A stretch of 56,094 bases of DNA from assembly GCF_015477775.1 (NCBI RefSeq), contig NZ_JADLQO010000028.1, positions 1 through 56,094 on the forward strand, written 5' to 3'. Position 1 is the stretch's first letter. The number at the start of each line of letters is the position of its first letter. A program made the translations under genes and the position numbers. Under the pieces are notes generated by a model, which searched no databases, was not told where the DNA came from, and worked only from the letters and a program-made list of their open reading frames with translations. The stretch comes from Nocardia abscessus (GTDB lineage: Bacteria > Actinomycetota > Actinomycetes > Mycobacteriales > Mycobacteriaceae). This document shows positions 42,242 through 50,906 of the stretch, piece by piece.

Positions 42242-43015
42242 TTGTCCGATCCGCGTGGTGAATTCATCGTCCCTGGCTTGTCCTCACCGCTGCCACCGAG
42301 CTGGCCGGAGTCCGACGAGCTGGACATGCTCCCACCCGACGCGCTGCTCTCACCGGACGTCACTGAGGTGGACTACACCACCTGGCTGCCCCACCCCGCG
42401 CCCACCACCTCGACCACGGAGGCCTCCAAACCGCCTGAGCCGATTGCGCGGACGAGTACTGACCGCACCCGGCCGCGGTCGCGGCGCCGGTTGGTGGTCG
42501 CGCTGCTGTCGATCTGCGGTCCGGCCGTGATCATCGGCATCGGGATCTGGGGGTGGCCCGCCGACACCGCACCGCAATCCCAGTCACCGCTCACCGGTGC
42601 GGCGTCCCCGCCCACGGCTGCGCCACCGGCTTCCTCGGTCGCGCCGGGGGCGTGGTGTGTGCAGCGTGCCGGCGCTGATCGGGTCAGCGGCAGCGGGGCG
42701 GGATCGACGGCGTCGGGGCCGGAAGTGATTCTGGCGCTGGAGTACTCGTATTACACCCGCCGTGACGCCACGGTCGTGCGGACACTGCTGGCGCCTGAGG
42801 GCCGGTTCGGCAGCGACGCGGAGATCCAAGCCGGCATCGACGCCGTGCCGACCGGCACCACCCACTGCGTGGACATCACCCCGGCCGGGCCGGACCGGTG
42901 GTCGGTCACCGTCACCGAACGCTGGCCCAACGACTCCCGAACCGTGCACCGGCAAACGATCTCGACCACCACCCGCGATACCCGCACGCTGGTGGTGGCG
43001 GTGGAACCGGCATGA
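42242..43015 (+). CDS. single-pass membrane protein, VirB8/NTF2-like candidate
   Basis: 257 residues. I chose the TTG at 42242 because GGAGAGGAGG precedes it; an ATG at 42194 overlapping the upstream stop is the alternative. A cytoplasmic Pro-rich N-terminus is followed by a basic patch (RTRPRSRRRLV), one transmembrane helix (VVALLSICGPAVIIGIGIWG), a Pro/Ala linker, and an extracytoplasmic domain with two Cys (AWCVQRAG, THCVDITPAG). LALEYSYYTRRDATVVRTLL resembles the NTF2-like shape of assembly factors in conjugation systems. The gene is overlapped at its end by the P-loop gene. Confidence 0.6.
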   Translation: MSDPRGEFIVPGLSSPLPPSWPESDELDMLPPDALLSPDVTEVDYTTWLPHPAPTTSTTEASKPPEPIARTSTDRTRPRSRRRLVVALLSICGPAVIIGIGIWGWPADTAPQSQSPLTGAASPPTAAPPASSVAPGAWCVQRAGADRVSGSGAGSTASGPEVILALEYSYYTRRDATVVRTLLAPEGRFGSDAEIQAGIDAVPTGTTHCVDITPAGPDRWSVTVTERWPNDSRTVHRQTISTTTRDTRTLVVAVEPA

Positions 43016-43713
43016 GGTCAGCCGCCATGGACACCCCCACCCCCACCAGTGACCGCGCCCGCACCGCCCTCAACCGGGCGCGTGCGAGAGCGTCTGCTCG
43101 CGCGGTGGTGGCGCCGCCGCCCGCCCAACGGGCCGCGGTGTGGGACCGCCCGGTGCCGGTTGGCCGCGGTGCGATACCTGGCGGCCGACCGCCGCTGGTG
43201 TGGCTGCTGGGCGCCCACGGCGGCGCCGGAGTCACCACGCTGGAGCGGCTGCTGGCTCCCGCGGCGGACTGTCACCGCCGCTGGCCCGCCCCTATCGGCC
43301 GTGAGTCGCCGTATGTGCTGGTGGTGGCCCGCGCCACCGTCGTCGGGTTGGCGGCCGCGGATGCGCTGCTGCGCCAGCACCACGCCGGGCTGGCCGGAGA
43401 CAGCACCGTGGTAGGGCTGGTCACCGTCGCCGCGCGACCCGGCCGCCTCCCGGCGGCGATCCGCCGCGACCGCGACCTCTACAGCGGGCTGGTCGAGCAC
43501 CTCTGGCATGTCGACTGGCACGAAACCTGGACGCTGGCCGGACACGACGCACTCCCGGTGTGGACCCCCGGACAACCGACCCCGCCGCACACCCGCCGCG
43601 ACGACGAGTTGTCCACCCCGCCAGCGGATGTGCGCGTGCTCGGGGCAGCGGTCACCGAGACCGTTGCCGCTTTGCATCACGCGACCATCACCGATAACGG
43701 AGAGTCACCATGA
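43012..43713 (+). CDS. P-loop protein with degenerate ParA/MinD-like motif
   Basis: 233 residues. WLLGAHGGAGVTTLERLL at 65-80 resembles the deviant Walker A of ParA/MinD ATPases but has Val where the catalytic Lys would be (GGxGKT). VLVVARATVVGLAAADALLR and STVVGLVTVAARPGRLPAAI give a Rossmann-like alternation. Proteins of this kind accompany actinobacterial type IV secretion-like operons. ATPase activity is doubtful. The ATG at 43012 overlaps the preceding stop and the gene's stop overlaps the next start. Confidence 0.65.
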   Translation: MRSAAMDTPTPTSDRARTALNRARARASARAVVAPPPAQRAAVWDRPVPVGRGAIPGGRPPLVWLLGAHGGAGVTTLERLLAPAADCHRRWPAPIGRESPYVLVVARATVVGLAAADALLRQHHAGLAGDSTVVGLVTVAARPGRLPAAIRRDRDLYSGLVEHLWHVDWHETWTLAGHDALPVWTPGQPTPPHTRRDDELSTPPADVRVLGAAVTETVAALHHATITDNGESP

Positions 43714-44000
43714 GCTGGATCCTGTCCGCCGCCGAACACACCACCGTGCTCGCGCAGGTCAACAACTTCACCCCCGAAGCGCCGCCGGGCACCAGAGGGC
43801 TGACGAAGTTGGTGCAGTGGCTGATGTGGTTCGTGCTGCTGTCGGGGGTGAGCGCGATCATTTTCGCCGGTGGCCGCTTCGCGTGGGAGAAGTGGCATGG
43901 CGGCATGCTCGAGTCCCCCAAAATGGTCGTCGGCGCGTTGATCGGCGGCATCGTCGCCACCAGCGCCGGATCGATCATGAACGCCATCCTCGACGTGTAA
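43710..44000 (+). CDS. small two-helix membrane protein (VirB2/TrbC-like position)
   Basis: 96 residues with two hydrophobic segments (LVQWLMWFVLLSGVSAIIFA and MVVGALIGGIVATSAGSIMN). Size, topology and place before the VirB6-like and VirB4-like genes are those of a pilin-like or TrbC-like subunit, but the sequence is not diagnostic. Start overlaps the upstream stop as ATGA. Confidence 0.6.
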   Translation: MSWILSAAEHTTVLAQVNNFTPEAPPGTRGLTKLVQWLMWFVLLSGVSAIIFAGGRFAWEKWHGGMLESPKMVVGALIGGIVATSAGSIMNAILDV

Positions 44001-44018
44001 GGGTCGGGGAGCGCTCTG

Positions 44019-44288
44019 ATGATGGAAACGGTTGTGGCGTACAAGCAGTTGCCGCCGGAGATCACCGACCAACTGCGCCAGATGTTCCAGTGGCTGCTGT
44101 GGGGCGTGGAAGTCGGGCTGATCATGCGGCTGGCGTGGGTCGGTGGCCGCGCCGGCTGGGAATACTTCCGCCCACCTCCCGGCCCGCCCGCCGCACCCGC
44201 GGAGGTGATGCGGGTGCTGCTGTCGTGGGTATTCGCCACCGTCGCCTGGCCGATCGCCGCCTCCCTGCTCATGGACCTCGCCTTCTGA
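44019..44288 (+). CDS. small membrane protein of the secretion operon
   Basis: 89 residues. A hydrophobic segment near 20-45 (QMFQWLLWGVEVGLIMRLAW), a Pro-rich loop (FRPPPGPPAAPAE) and a second segment (LLSWVFATVAWPIAASLLMD). The start is the ATG at 44019, with a second ATG next to it. No named family; it pairs with the preceding small membrane protein. Confidence 0.6.
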   Translation: MMETVVAYKQLPPEITDQLRQMFQWLLWGVEVGLIMRLAWVGGRAGWEYFRPPPGPPAAPAEVMRVLLSWVFATVAWPIAASLLMDLAF

Positions 44289-44318
44289 GGCCCCATGCGC
44301 ACGCGAAAAGGACTGCAC

Positions 44319-44963
44319 ATGAACCTTTTTAAAAGCCAGCGTTGCGCTGTGGCCGCGGTCGCGGGGGCCCTGGTGACGATGGGTGTGGCAGTGGGCGGCT
44401 GCGGCCGCGACGATCACCAGGCACCGGCATCGGTGCATGCCGACACGGATCTGACAGTGGTTCCTGCGGACGTGCACTGGGTGGACTATCAAGGTGTGCG
44501 GCTGCCGGTCGGCGCCGACGGACCCGGGCAGGTCAGCGCGGAGGCCGCGACAGGATTCACGCACACTCCGCAGGGGGCGGCGCTGGCGGCGATCGTGCAC
44601 ACGGTGCGGATGTCGCTGGCCCCCGACGAGCACTGGGCCAGCGTCGCGGCCCAGGAGATCGCCGCAGGCGCAGGCAAAGATGCCTGGGCCAGCTCTCGGG
44701 TGCTGCTGTCGATCCAAGGCCGCGCCGATCCCGCCACCGCGCCACGCGTGCGCGGCTACACCATCACCGACTACAACCGCGCGATCGCCCACCTACAGAT
44801 CTACACCTCCTTTCCGGACGACTCGGTCGCGGTGAACACCGCGACGGTGGTGTGGGTGGCCGAGGACTGGCGACTACAGCTGCCCGACCCCTCGGCCACC
44901 GACGCGGTGGTGCGCGAGGCCACCACCGTGGACGCCAAGGTGAGACTGGAAGCCCCGCAATGA
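44319..44963 (+). CDS. lipoprotein, secretion-operon component
   Basis: 214 residues. From the ATG at 44319 (AAAAGGA at 44306-44312) the signal peptide runs MNLFKSQRCAVAAVAGALVT to the lipobox VGGC. An upstream ATG at 44295 would add eight residues. The mature part contains VRLPVGADGPGQVSAEAATG and GFTHTPQGAALAAI, a pattern repeated in the next gene (GYAHTPQGAAVAAV), so the two are paralogues. Likely an NTF2/VirB8-like envelope protein of the conjugation apparatus. Confidence 0.7.
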   Translation: MNLFKSQRCAVAAVAGALVTMGVAVGGCGRDDHQAPASVHADTDLTVVPADVHWVDYQGVRLPVGADGPGQVSAEAATGFTHTPQGAALAAIVHTVRMSLAPDEHWASVAAQEIAAGAGKDAWASSRVLLSIQGRADPATAPRVRGYTITDYNRAIAHLQIYTSFPDDSVAVNTATVVWVAEDWRLQLPDPSATDAVVREATTVDAKVRLEAPQ

Positions 44964-45799
44964 CCACCGATCGACGACACACCACACCAGAGGTTCGGCA
45001 GGTCAATGGGTGGACCGTGGCGTCGGTGGCGCTGCTGGCGCTGATCCTTATCGCCGCCGCGATCGCGTTCGCCGCCCACCGCACCCACACCTCTACCGCG
45101 GGCCGGGCTTCCGTGGCCGCCACGACCAGTGCGCCGCCGGTGACGGGGGAGGGCTTCGATGTGCCGACGGTCGATGCGTTCGGCCGCCGCGTGGACATCC
45201 CCCGCAACCCGGCCGGGCAGCTGCGCGCGCAGACCGGCCCCGCACGCCAGACCAGCGACCCGGACTGGTTGACCGCGCCGCCATCGGGTTTGGCCGAGCC
45301 CGGCGGGTGGCAACGTGTGCACGGCGCGGTCGTGCCGTTCTCCACCTCCGACGGGCCCACCCGCGTGCGGGACGGGATCGCCGCCGGCTACGCCCACACA
45401 CCGCAAGGCGCGGCCGTGGCCGCGGTCTCGAGCATCAACCAGGTCGCCGCCCGCCCCGGAGATCGGACCTTGGTCGCCGCCCGCATGGTGCTGACCGCCG
45501 CTGACCAGGCAGCGTTCGACGCCGGGATCGCCGCCGGGAAGCTGCCTGTGCAGCAACCGGAGTCGTTGACTCGCACTTTGGTGGCGCCTGATGCGTACCG
45601 CATCGACAGCTACGCCACCGATCTGGCGGTACTGCGACTGGCCGCCCGCACACGGACGGAGCCCACCGGCACACGTTCGTGGGTGACGGTGACGGTGGGC
45701 ATGGTCTGGCATGAGGGGGACTGGCGCCTGCGCGGCAACGGCCAACAGCTACCCACCACCACAACAACCGATCTGACGGGGTGGACACGATGGTCCTGA
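44960..45799 (+). CDS. single-pass membrane protein, paralogue of the preceding lipoprotein
   Basis: 279 residues. One N-terminal transmembrane helix (VASVALLALILIAAAIAFAA), a Thr/Ala linker, then an extracytoplasmic domain with GVDIPRN-like (RRVDIPRNPAG) and GYAHTPQGAAVAAVSSINQV motifs, ending VWHEGDWRLRGNG, which parallels VAEDWRLQLPD in the lipoprotein. Start and preceding stop overlap as ATGA. Probably a VirB8/TcpC-type assembly factor; the fold is inferred, not shown. Confidence 0.7.
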   Translation: MTTDRRHTTPEVRQVNGWTVASVALLALILIAAAIAFAAHRTHTSTAGRASVAATTSAPPVTGEGFDVPTVDAFGRRVDIPRNPAGQLRAQTGPARQTSDPDWLTAPPSGLAEPGGWQRVHGAVVPFSTSDGPTRVRDGIAAGYAHTPQGAAVAAVSSINQVAARPGDRTLVAARMVLTAADQAAFDAGIAAGKLPVQQPESLTRTLVAPDAYRIDSYATDLAVLRLAARTRTEPTGTRSWVTVTVGMVWHEGDWRLRGNGQQLPTTTTTDLTGWTRWS

Positions 45800-47379
45800 C
45801 CGCCGGTCGCCGCCTCGCTCTCACCGTCGCCGCCATCATCGCTGTGGTGATCAGCGCCGCGGGCGCGGCCGCGGCCCAACCGGTCACGCCGTCACCGACG
45901 CCCGCACCGGTCCCGGCCGAAGCCGGCACCTCGACCACCTACGGGTTCGACCACACCTGCAACGAGATACACGACGCGCTGTCGTCGATCCCCGGGTTGG
46001 GCGCGTGGACCGGGGATGTGGCCTCGGCGGTGTGTAAGGCGGGCAACGCCGCCTCCCACCCGGGCAGCGCGATCGAGGCCACGAAATCCAAGCTGTGGGA
46101 TTCCACGTTCGGTCAGGTGACCGAAATCCTGCTCGAGGGGCTGGGTGACGCGCTCACCTTGAGCACGGCGTGGGCACAGTTACCCAACGACCGCATCCTC
46201 GACGACCCTGCCACGGGAGGGGAGATGCTGTGGCAGCGGGTGGATTCCTATACCCGGCAGGTGCAGACGTGGCTGCTGGCGTTCTCGATTCTCATTTCGG
46301 CGTTGCGGATCGGGATCGCCCGCCAGCACATGGCCGCCGAGCACGCCGAAGAGGCCTTCCGCACCTTGGTGCGTTCGACCGCGACGACCTGGATCGCCGG
46401 TTTCGCCATCTTGGCCGGTGCCCGGCTGAGTGACGCGTTCTCGATGTGGATCATCAACGACTCCACCGGCGGCAACGCCCGCGGTGCGGCGGAGTTGCTG
46501 GTGCGCACCGACCGCTTCGGCGTGTACGGGCCGGGACTGGTGTTCATCGTCGCCTTGGTCGGGATCCTCGGCGCGGTGGCGATGGTCGCGTTGACCATCA
46601 TCCGCCAAGCCCTGCTCGTAGTCGCCGTCGGCATCTACCCGCTGACCGCGGCGGCGTCGGGGATGAGCGGCGGGCGCGCGTCCTTCCAGCGCCTGGGTGC
46701 GTGGATCGTGGCGTTTCTGCTGTTCAAACCGGTCGCGTCGCTGGTGTACATGATCGCCTACCTCACCGCCGACACCACCAACACCACCCTCGACCAGCAG
46801 CCGCCAGCGGGTTCGGTGGATTCGGCGCATCGCGCGCTGGTGGGGTTGGTGTTGCTGTGCAGCGTGGCGTTCGTGCTCCCGGCGTTGGTGCGGTTGGTCG
46901 CCCCCGCTTTGAGCGTGATCGGTTCCGGCGGTAGCGGCGCGGCAGCCACCGGCGCCGCAGTCGGCGCCGGCATCATCGCCGCCACCGGCGGCAAAGCGCT
47001 GTTGGCCCGCGGCGCAGCGACCGGAGGTGCAGGTTCCGCCGGATTCGTCTCCAACACCAGCAGCGGCCCGACGAGCGGCGGACTTTCCGGCCCGGCCCGC
47101 CCCACCGGCGGGGGTGGCGGCGGCGGTAGTGGTGGGTCGCCGAAGCCGCTGCCGGGCCCGGGCGGTTCTCGGGGACCCGCTAAACCGTCTGCGGCACCGG
47201 CCAACCCGCCGGGAGCGGGAGGCATGGTGCGGCGTGCGGTGCATCCGTCGACAGTCGCGACCGGCGCGGGCCAGGCAGTCGAGCGCGTGAGCGACGACGT
47301 CACCGGCGGGGCCCCGCCCGCGTCGGGGGTGGCGCGCTATCGCGGGCCGGATCTGGGGCCTCATGACATTCCCCGCTGA
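45790..47379 (+). CDS. VirB6/TrbL-like polytopic membrane protein
   Basis: 529 residues. An N-terminal signal or first helix (LALTVAAIIAVVISAAGAAA), then a short extracytoplasmic part with Cys residues. At least five more hydrophobic segments follow (TWLLAFSILISALRIGIA, WIAGFAILAGARL, GLVFIVALVGILGAVAMVAL, AFLLFKPVASLVYMIAYLTA, GLVLLCSVAFVLPALVRLVA). The last third is Gly/Pro-rich and disordered. This is the topology of VirB6/TrbL channel proteins. The ATG at 45790 overlaps the preceding gene by 10 bases; a GTG at 45781 is possible. Confidence 0.75.
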   Translation: MVLTAGRRLALTVAAIIAVVISAAGAAAAQPVTPSPTPAPVPAEAGTSTTYGFDHTCNEIHDALSSIPGLGAWTGDVASAVCKAGNAASHPGSAIEATKSKLWDSTFGQVTEILLEGLGDALTLSTAWAQLPNDRILDDPATGGEMLWQRVDSYTRQVQTWLLAFSILISALRIGIARQHMAAEHAEEAFRTLVRSTATTWIAGFAILAGARLSDAFSMWIINDSTGGNARGAAELLVRTDRFGVYGPGLVFIVALVGILGAVAMVALTIIRQALLVVAVGIYPLTAAASGMSGGRASFQRLGAWIVAFLLFKPVASLVYMIAYLTADTTNTTLDQQPPAGSVDSAHRALVGLVLLCSVAFVLPALVRLVAPALSVIGSGGSGAAATGAAVGAGIIAATGGKALLARGAATGGAGSAGFVSNTSSGPTSGGLSGPARPTGGGGGGGSGGSPKPLPGPGGSRGPAKPSAAPANPPGAGGMVRRAVHPSTVATGAGQAVERVSDDVTGGAPPASGVARYRGPDLGPHDIPR

Positions 47380-47421
47380 ACCTGGTGCGTCGCAGCGGGT
47401 TTCGTTCAGGAAGGAGTCGCG

Positions 47422-48909
47422 GTGAGTGTGGAGTATGTCGAGCGCACCTACAGTGCGGGCTCACGGCCGCGCACCGAGGGCTTGTTCGGGCTGTCGTGGG
47501 TGGCGATGATCACCGCTGGTGCGGTGATCATCGCGGTCGTGCTGACCCAAGCGGTTTTCGGGTTGCTGGCGGCGGGGATCGCCGCCGCTACGGGGACAGT
47601 GGTGACCGCGCCGCTGGTGATCCAGATCGGCGGCCGCACCGGGTACGCGCGGGCGCTGCTGCTGTGGCAGTGGTGGCGCGGGGCCCGCCGCGGCGAGCAC
47701 GTCTACCGGTCCGGGTCGTTCTCGGCGATGCCCGGCGGCGCGACCCGGCTACCCGGCCTGCTGGCGCCCTCACGCATGTATGAGGGCCAGGCCGTCGACG
47801 GCCACCGCTTCGGCATGATCCACCTGCCCCGCTTCGACGAATACACCGTGGTCTTGCGGGCGTGGCCGCAAGGCGGCGAAGCCGTCGACCAGGACCTGGT
47901 GGACCAGTGGGTCGCCGCGTGGGGAGCGTTCCTGGCGTCAGTCGGGTCGGCGCCGGATGTGAAAGCGATCGTGCCGGTGATCGACACCATCCCCGAAACC
48001 GGCAACCGGCTGATAGGGGAGGTCTCCGCGCTCACCCACCGCGACGCGCCGATGCTCGCGTCGAACGTGATGTGGGAGCTGGCCTCACAGCTGGCCAGCC
48101 AACGCGTCCAACTGGAACCACGCATCGCGATCACCTTCGAAGCCACCACCCCCGAACGCCGCAAAGTCCCCGCCGAACAAGCCCTGGAGATCGGCCGCCG
48201 GCTGCCGGGCATCCTCGTCGCTCTCGCCGAAGCGGGGGTGCGGGCGGAGCCGATGACCGCTGCCCAGATCACTGCGTTCGTGCGCCGCGCCTACGACCCG
48301 GCATCTCAAGCCGACCTGGAAGCCGCCGCGACCGAAACCGACGGTCACAGCGTCACCTGGGACATGGCCGGCCCGCAAGACGAACAGCAACGCTATGACC
48401 GGCTCCAGCACGCTGGTGCGGTCAGCATCACCTGGGAGATGACCGAAGCCCCCCGCGGCGTGGTGACCGAGCGGGTACTGCAGCGGCTGCTGGAACCCAA
48501 CCCCGACCTGCCCCGCAAACGCGTCGCCATCGTCTACCGGCCACATTCCGCGGCCGAAGCCACCCGCCTGGTCGACGACGACTACCGCAACGCCCGCGTC
48601 GCCGAACAGAACACCCGCGGCGGCCTGGTCTCCGCGTCCGCCAGCATCCGCGTCGCCGGGGCTGAACAAGCCCGCCAAGAACAAGCCCGCGGCCACGGGT
48701 TGACCCGCTACGGCATCCTCATCACCCTCACCGCGCCCCGCGGCGAAGAAATCCCCCGCATCGAAGCACTCGTGCGCGACCTGTCCACCCAAGCGCGGCT
48801 GAGCATCCGCCGCTGCAACACCTACCAGTCCGCGGCCTTCGCCGCCGCCCTCGGCGTCGGGGTCATCCTGCCCGAACACGCCACCGTCCCCGAAGCACTC
48901 GAAGGGTAA
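47422..48909 (+). CDS. SCO6880-family protein (VirB3-VirB4 N-domain-like)
   Basis: 495 residues. N-terminal membrane pair (SWVAMITAGAVIIAVVLTQA and FGLLAAGIAAATGTVVTAPL), then a soluble region resembling the N-terminal part of VirB4-type ATPases without a P-loop: IHLPRFDEYTVVLRAWPQGG, VVERVLQRLLEP-type segment (GVVTERVLQRLLEPNPDLPR), and TYQSAAFAAALGVGVILPEH at the end. Such proteins are regularly encoded just before a VirB4-like ATPase in actinobacterial conjugative elements. The GTG at 47422 follows GGAAGGAG. Confidence 0.85.
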   Translation: MSVEYVERTYSAGSRPRTEGLFGLSWVAMITAGAVIIAVVLTQAVFGLLAAGIAAATGTVVTAPLVIQIGGRTGYARALLLWQWWRGARRGEHVYRSGSFSAMPGGATRLPGLLAPSRMYEGQAVDGHRFGMIHLPRFDEYTVVLRAWPQGGEAVDQDLVDQWVAAWGAFLASVGSAPDVKAIVPVIDTIPETGNRLIGEVSALTHRDAPMLASNVMWELASQLASQRVQLEPRIAITFEATTPERRKVPAEQALEIGRRLPGILVALAEAGVRAEPMTAAQITAFVRRAYDPASQADLEAAATETDGHSVTWDMAGPQDEQQRYDRLQHAGAVSITWEMTEAPRGVVTERVLQRLLEPNPDLPRKRVAIVYRPHSAAEATRLVDDDYRNARVAEQNTRGGLVSASASIRVAGAEQARQEQARGHGLTRYGILITLTAPRGEEIPRIEALVRDLSTQARLSIRRCNTYQSAAFAAALGVGVILPEHATVPEALEG

Positions 48910-48913
48910 ACCG

Positions 48914-50662
48914 ATGGCGAAGACACCGACGCCCCCGACTGAGGCGCAGCACCGGCCTGCGGCGTCGGTTCCCGGGGGGCGCGGTCCGCGGGTGCTGACC
49001 GACGAGCAGCGCGCCGCCTTGCAGGCGCGGCAGCGGCGCGGGGGAGTGCGCGGTGCGTGGGCGGGCGTGCTGCTCTCGCGCGACGACCACCGCCGCCGCA
49101 ACCTCGGCGTCCTCCAACGCGCCAAGCCGGCTGAGGATTTCGATCGTCCCGCGCTGCGGTTGACCGACACCGGGTACGCGGGCCCTACCGGGGGACGGGT
49201 GTCCGCAGTGGGGCGGCCGGCGGAATGGCGCGGCACCACCGCCCAGGTCGTCGGACTGTGGCCGTGGTCGGTCGGGGCGGGAGCACCGCTGGTCGGCACT
49301 CCGCTGGGCCCGCATCTGCGCACCGGCGCACCGGTGTGCTTCGACCCGATGAACTGGTTTCTGCGTGGTGGCTTCATCACCGCGCCCAGTCTGTTCGTGC
49401 TCGGTTTGAACGGTTTCGGCAAATCGTCGCTGGTGCGGCGCATCGTGCTCGGCGGGATCGCCCAAGGCATCACCCCGCTGGTGCTGGCGGATGTGAAACC
49501 CGACTATCGGGCGCTGGTGGAACTGGTCGGCGGCCAAGTCATCGACCTCGGCTACGGCTACGGCCAACTCAACCCCCTCGATGTCGGGGTCATGGGCAAA
49601 GTCCTCGCCCGCCTGGAAGCCGCCGAGATGTTTGAACGCGCCCAGACACTCGCCCAAGAATTACGGGCCCGCCAGATCGCGTTGATCTGCGCGCTGGTGG
49701 AACTCGTGCGCGGGCGCCGTGTCGCCGATTTCGAGGAAACTGTCATCGCCACCGCCCTGACCTGCCTTTACCGGCCTGTCAGCGAAGGCGGACGCGGATT
49801 CACCGCCACCCGCCAGCCCATCCTCGATGACCTGCTGGAGGTGATCGTCGCCGGTGGGCCGGAGCTGCAGCTGGACGCGGCAGCCGACAGCGAGCAGCGA
49901 TATCAGGCCGCAGTGGTGCCGCTGCGGCAATCGTTGCGGGCGCTGACCCGCGGACCGTTCGGGCAAGTGTTCAACGGCCCCACCACCGTCGGCATCGACT
50001 TGGACTCCACTGCGGTATGCATCGACGTCTCCCACATCCCCACCGGCGATCGCAAACTCAAAGCCGCGGTGATGTTGGCCTGCTGGGGAGCGGGATTCAG
50101 CGCCGTGGAGGCATTGAACATGCTCGCCGACGCCGGGCTGGCACCGCAACGCTACTTCCAGGTCGTGATGGACGAGCTGTGGCAAGTGCTCAGCCTCGGC
50201 GACTTCATGGTCGAACGCGTCGACGAACTCACCCGCCTGCAACGCCAGATCGCCACCGCGCTGATCATGATCAGCCACACCATCAAAGACCTCCAAGTCC
50301 TCGGCAGCGACGCCGCCATCTCCCGCGCACTCGGGTTCCTCGAACGCGCACGCGCCAAGATCTTCGGCGCGCTACCCGGTGAGGAAGTCAACCGGCTCTC
50401 GGCGTTCATCCCCTTCACCGCCGCCGAACGCGCGATGGTCACCAACTGGTCAGCCCCGCAGGCGTTGACCGGCGAAGCCATCCGCCCCGGCACACCACGC
50501 CCCACCCCACCCGGCACCGGAAAATTCCTGCTCAAAGTCGGCGAAGGCCGCCAACCCGGCATCCCGTTCCTCGTCGAACTCACCGACACCGAACGCGCCA
50601 CCGGCATCCACGACACCAACACCCGCTTCGCGGGCTTCGACACCAGCGGTGACACCCCATGA
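48914..50662 (+). CDS. VirB4/TraC-like secretion ATPase
   Basis: 582 residues. Walker A GLNGFGKSS at 164-172, then PLVLADVKPDYRALVELVGG and IDLGYGYGQLNPLD. Walker B is VVMDELWQVL, followed by the conserved LTRLQRQIATALIMISHTIK segment and RAKIFGALPGEEVNRLS. The N-terminal VirB4 domain is supplied by the preceding SCO6880-like gene, so the pair forms one functional ATPase. It powers substrate transfer or pilus assembly at the membrane. The ATG at 48914 lies 4 bases after the previous stop. Confidence 0.88.
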   Translation: MAKTPTPPTEAQHRPAASVPGGRGPRVLTDEQRAALQARQRRGGVRGAWAGVLLSRDDHRRRNLGVLQRAKPAEDFDRPALRLTDTGYAGPTGGRVSAVGRPAEWRGTTAQVVGLWPWSVGAGAPLVGTPLGPHLRTGAPVCFDPMNWFLRGGFITAPSLFVLGLNGFGKSSLVRRIVLGGIAQGITPLVLADVKPDYRALVELVGGQVIDLGYGYGQLNPLDVGVMGKVLARLEAAEMFERAQTLAQELRARQIALICALVELVRGRRVADFEETVIATALTCLYRPVSEGGRGFTATRQPILDDLLEVIVAGGPELQLDAAADSEQRYQAAVVPLRQSLRALTRGPFGQVFNGPTTVGIDLDSTAVCIDVSHIPTGDRKLKAAVMLACWGAGFSAVEALNMLADAGLAPQRYFQVVMDELWQVLSLGDFMVERVDELTRLQRQIATALIMISHTIKDLQVLGSDAAISRALGFLERARAKIFGALPGEEVNRLSAFIPFTAAERAMVTNWSAPQALTGEAIRPGTPRPTPPGTGKFLLKVGEGRQPGIPFLVELTDTERATGIHDTNTRFAGFDTSGDTP

Positions 50663-50724
50663 GCAGCAGCAGCGGTACAGCCGCCGTGCACAATCCGCAA
50701 CGCGCAGAAAGCGACATGCTATGA
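50659..50724 (+). CDS. possible 21-residue ORF
   Basis: MSSSSGTAAVHNPQRAESDM plus one more residue. It overlaps the ATPase stop and the next start as ATGA at both ends. No function is suggested; it may only maintain translational coupling. Confidence 0.3.
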   Translation: MSSSSGTAAVHNPQRAESDML

Positions 50725-50906
50725 ACGGCCGAACGGCCGCAGCAACACATAGGGGCGAAATTAAATGCGCTGCAGGCAAACGCCTTACGCGCATGATGGC
50801 CCGCATTGCCATCACGGCCCGGTGTGGTGTCGGCGTGATCGCTGCTGGAGGGGTGTTGGCTGCCCATCATGGCTTCTGTGCGGTGGGTGCACGGAGTGGG
50901 CCATGA
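50721..50906 (+). CDS. small 61-residue membrane-type protein
   Basis: Begins MNGRTAAATHRGEIKCAAGK and has one hydrophobic stretch (IAITARCGVGVIAAGGVLAA). ATGA overlaps at both ends support translation. No family recognised. Confidence 0.45.
   Translation: MNGRTAAATHRGEIKCAAGKRLTRMMARIAITARCGVGVIAAGGVLAAHHGFCAVGARSGP

Noticed and set aside
46180..47364. 394-codon minus-strand open frame
   Set aside because: Antisense to the VirB6-like gene; His/Arg-rich shadow translation.
48085..49473. 462-codon minus-strand open frame
   Set aside because: Antisense to the SCO6880-like and VirB4-like genes; no domain and unnatural composition.
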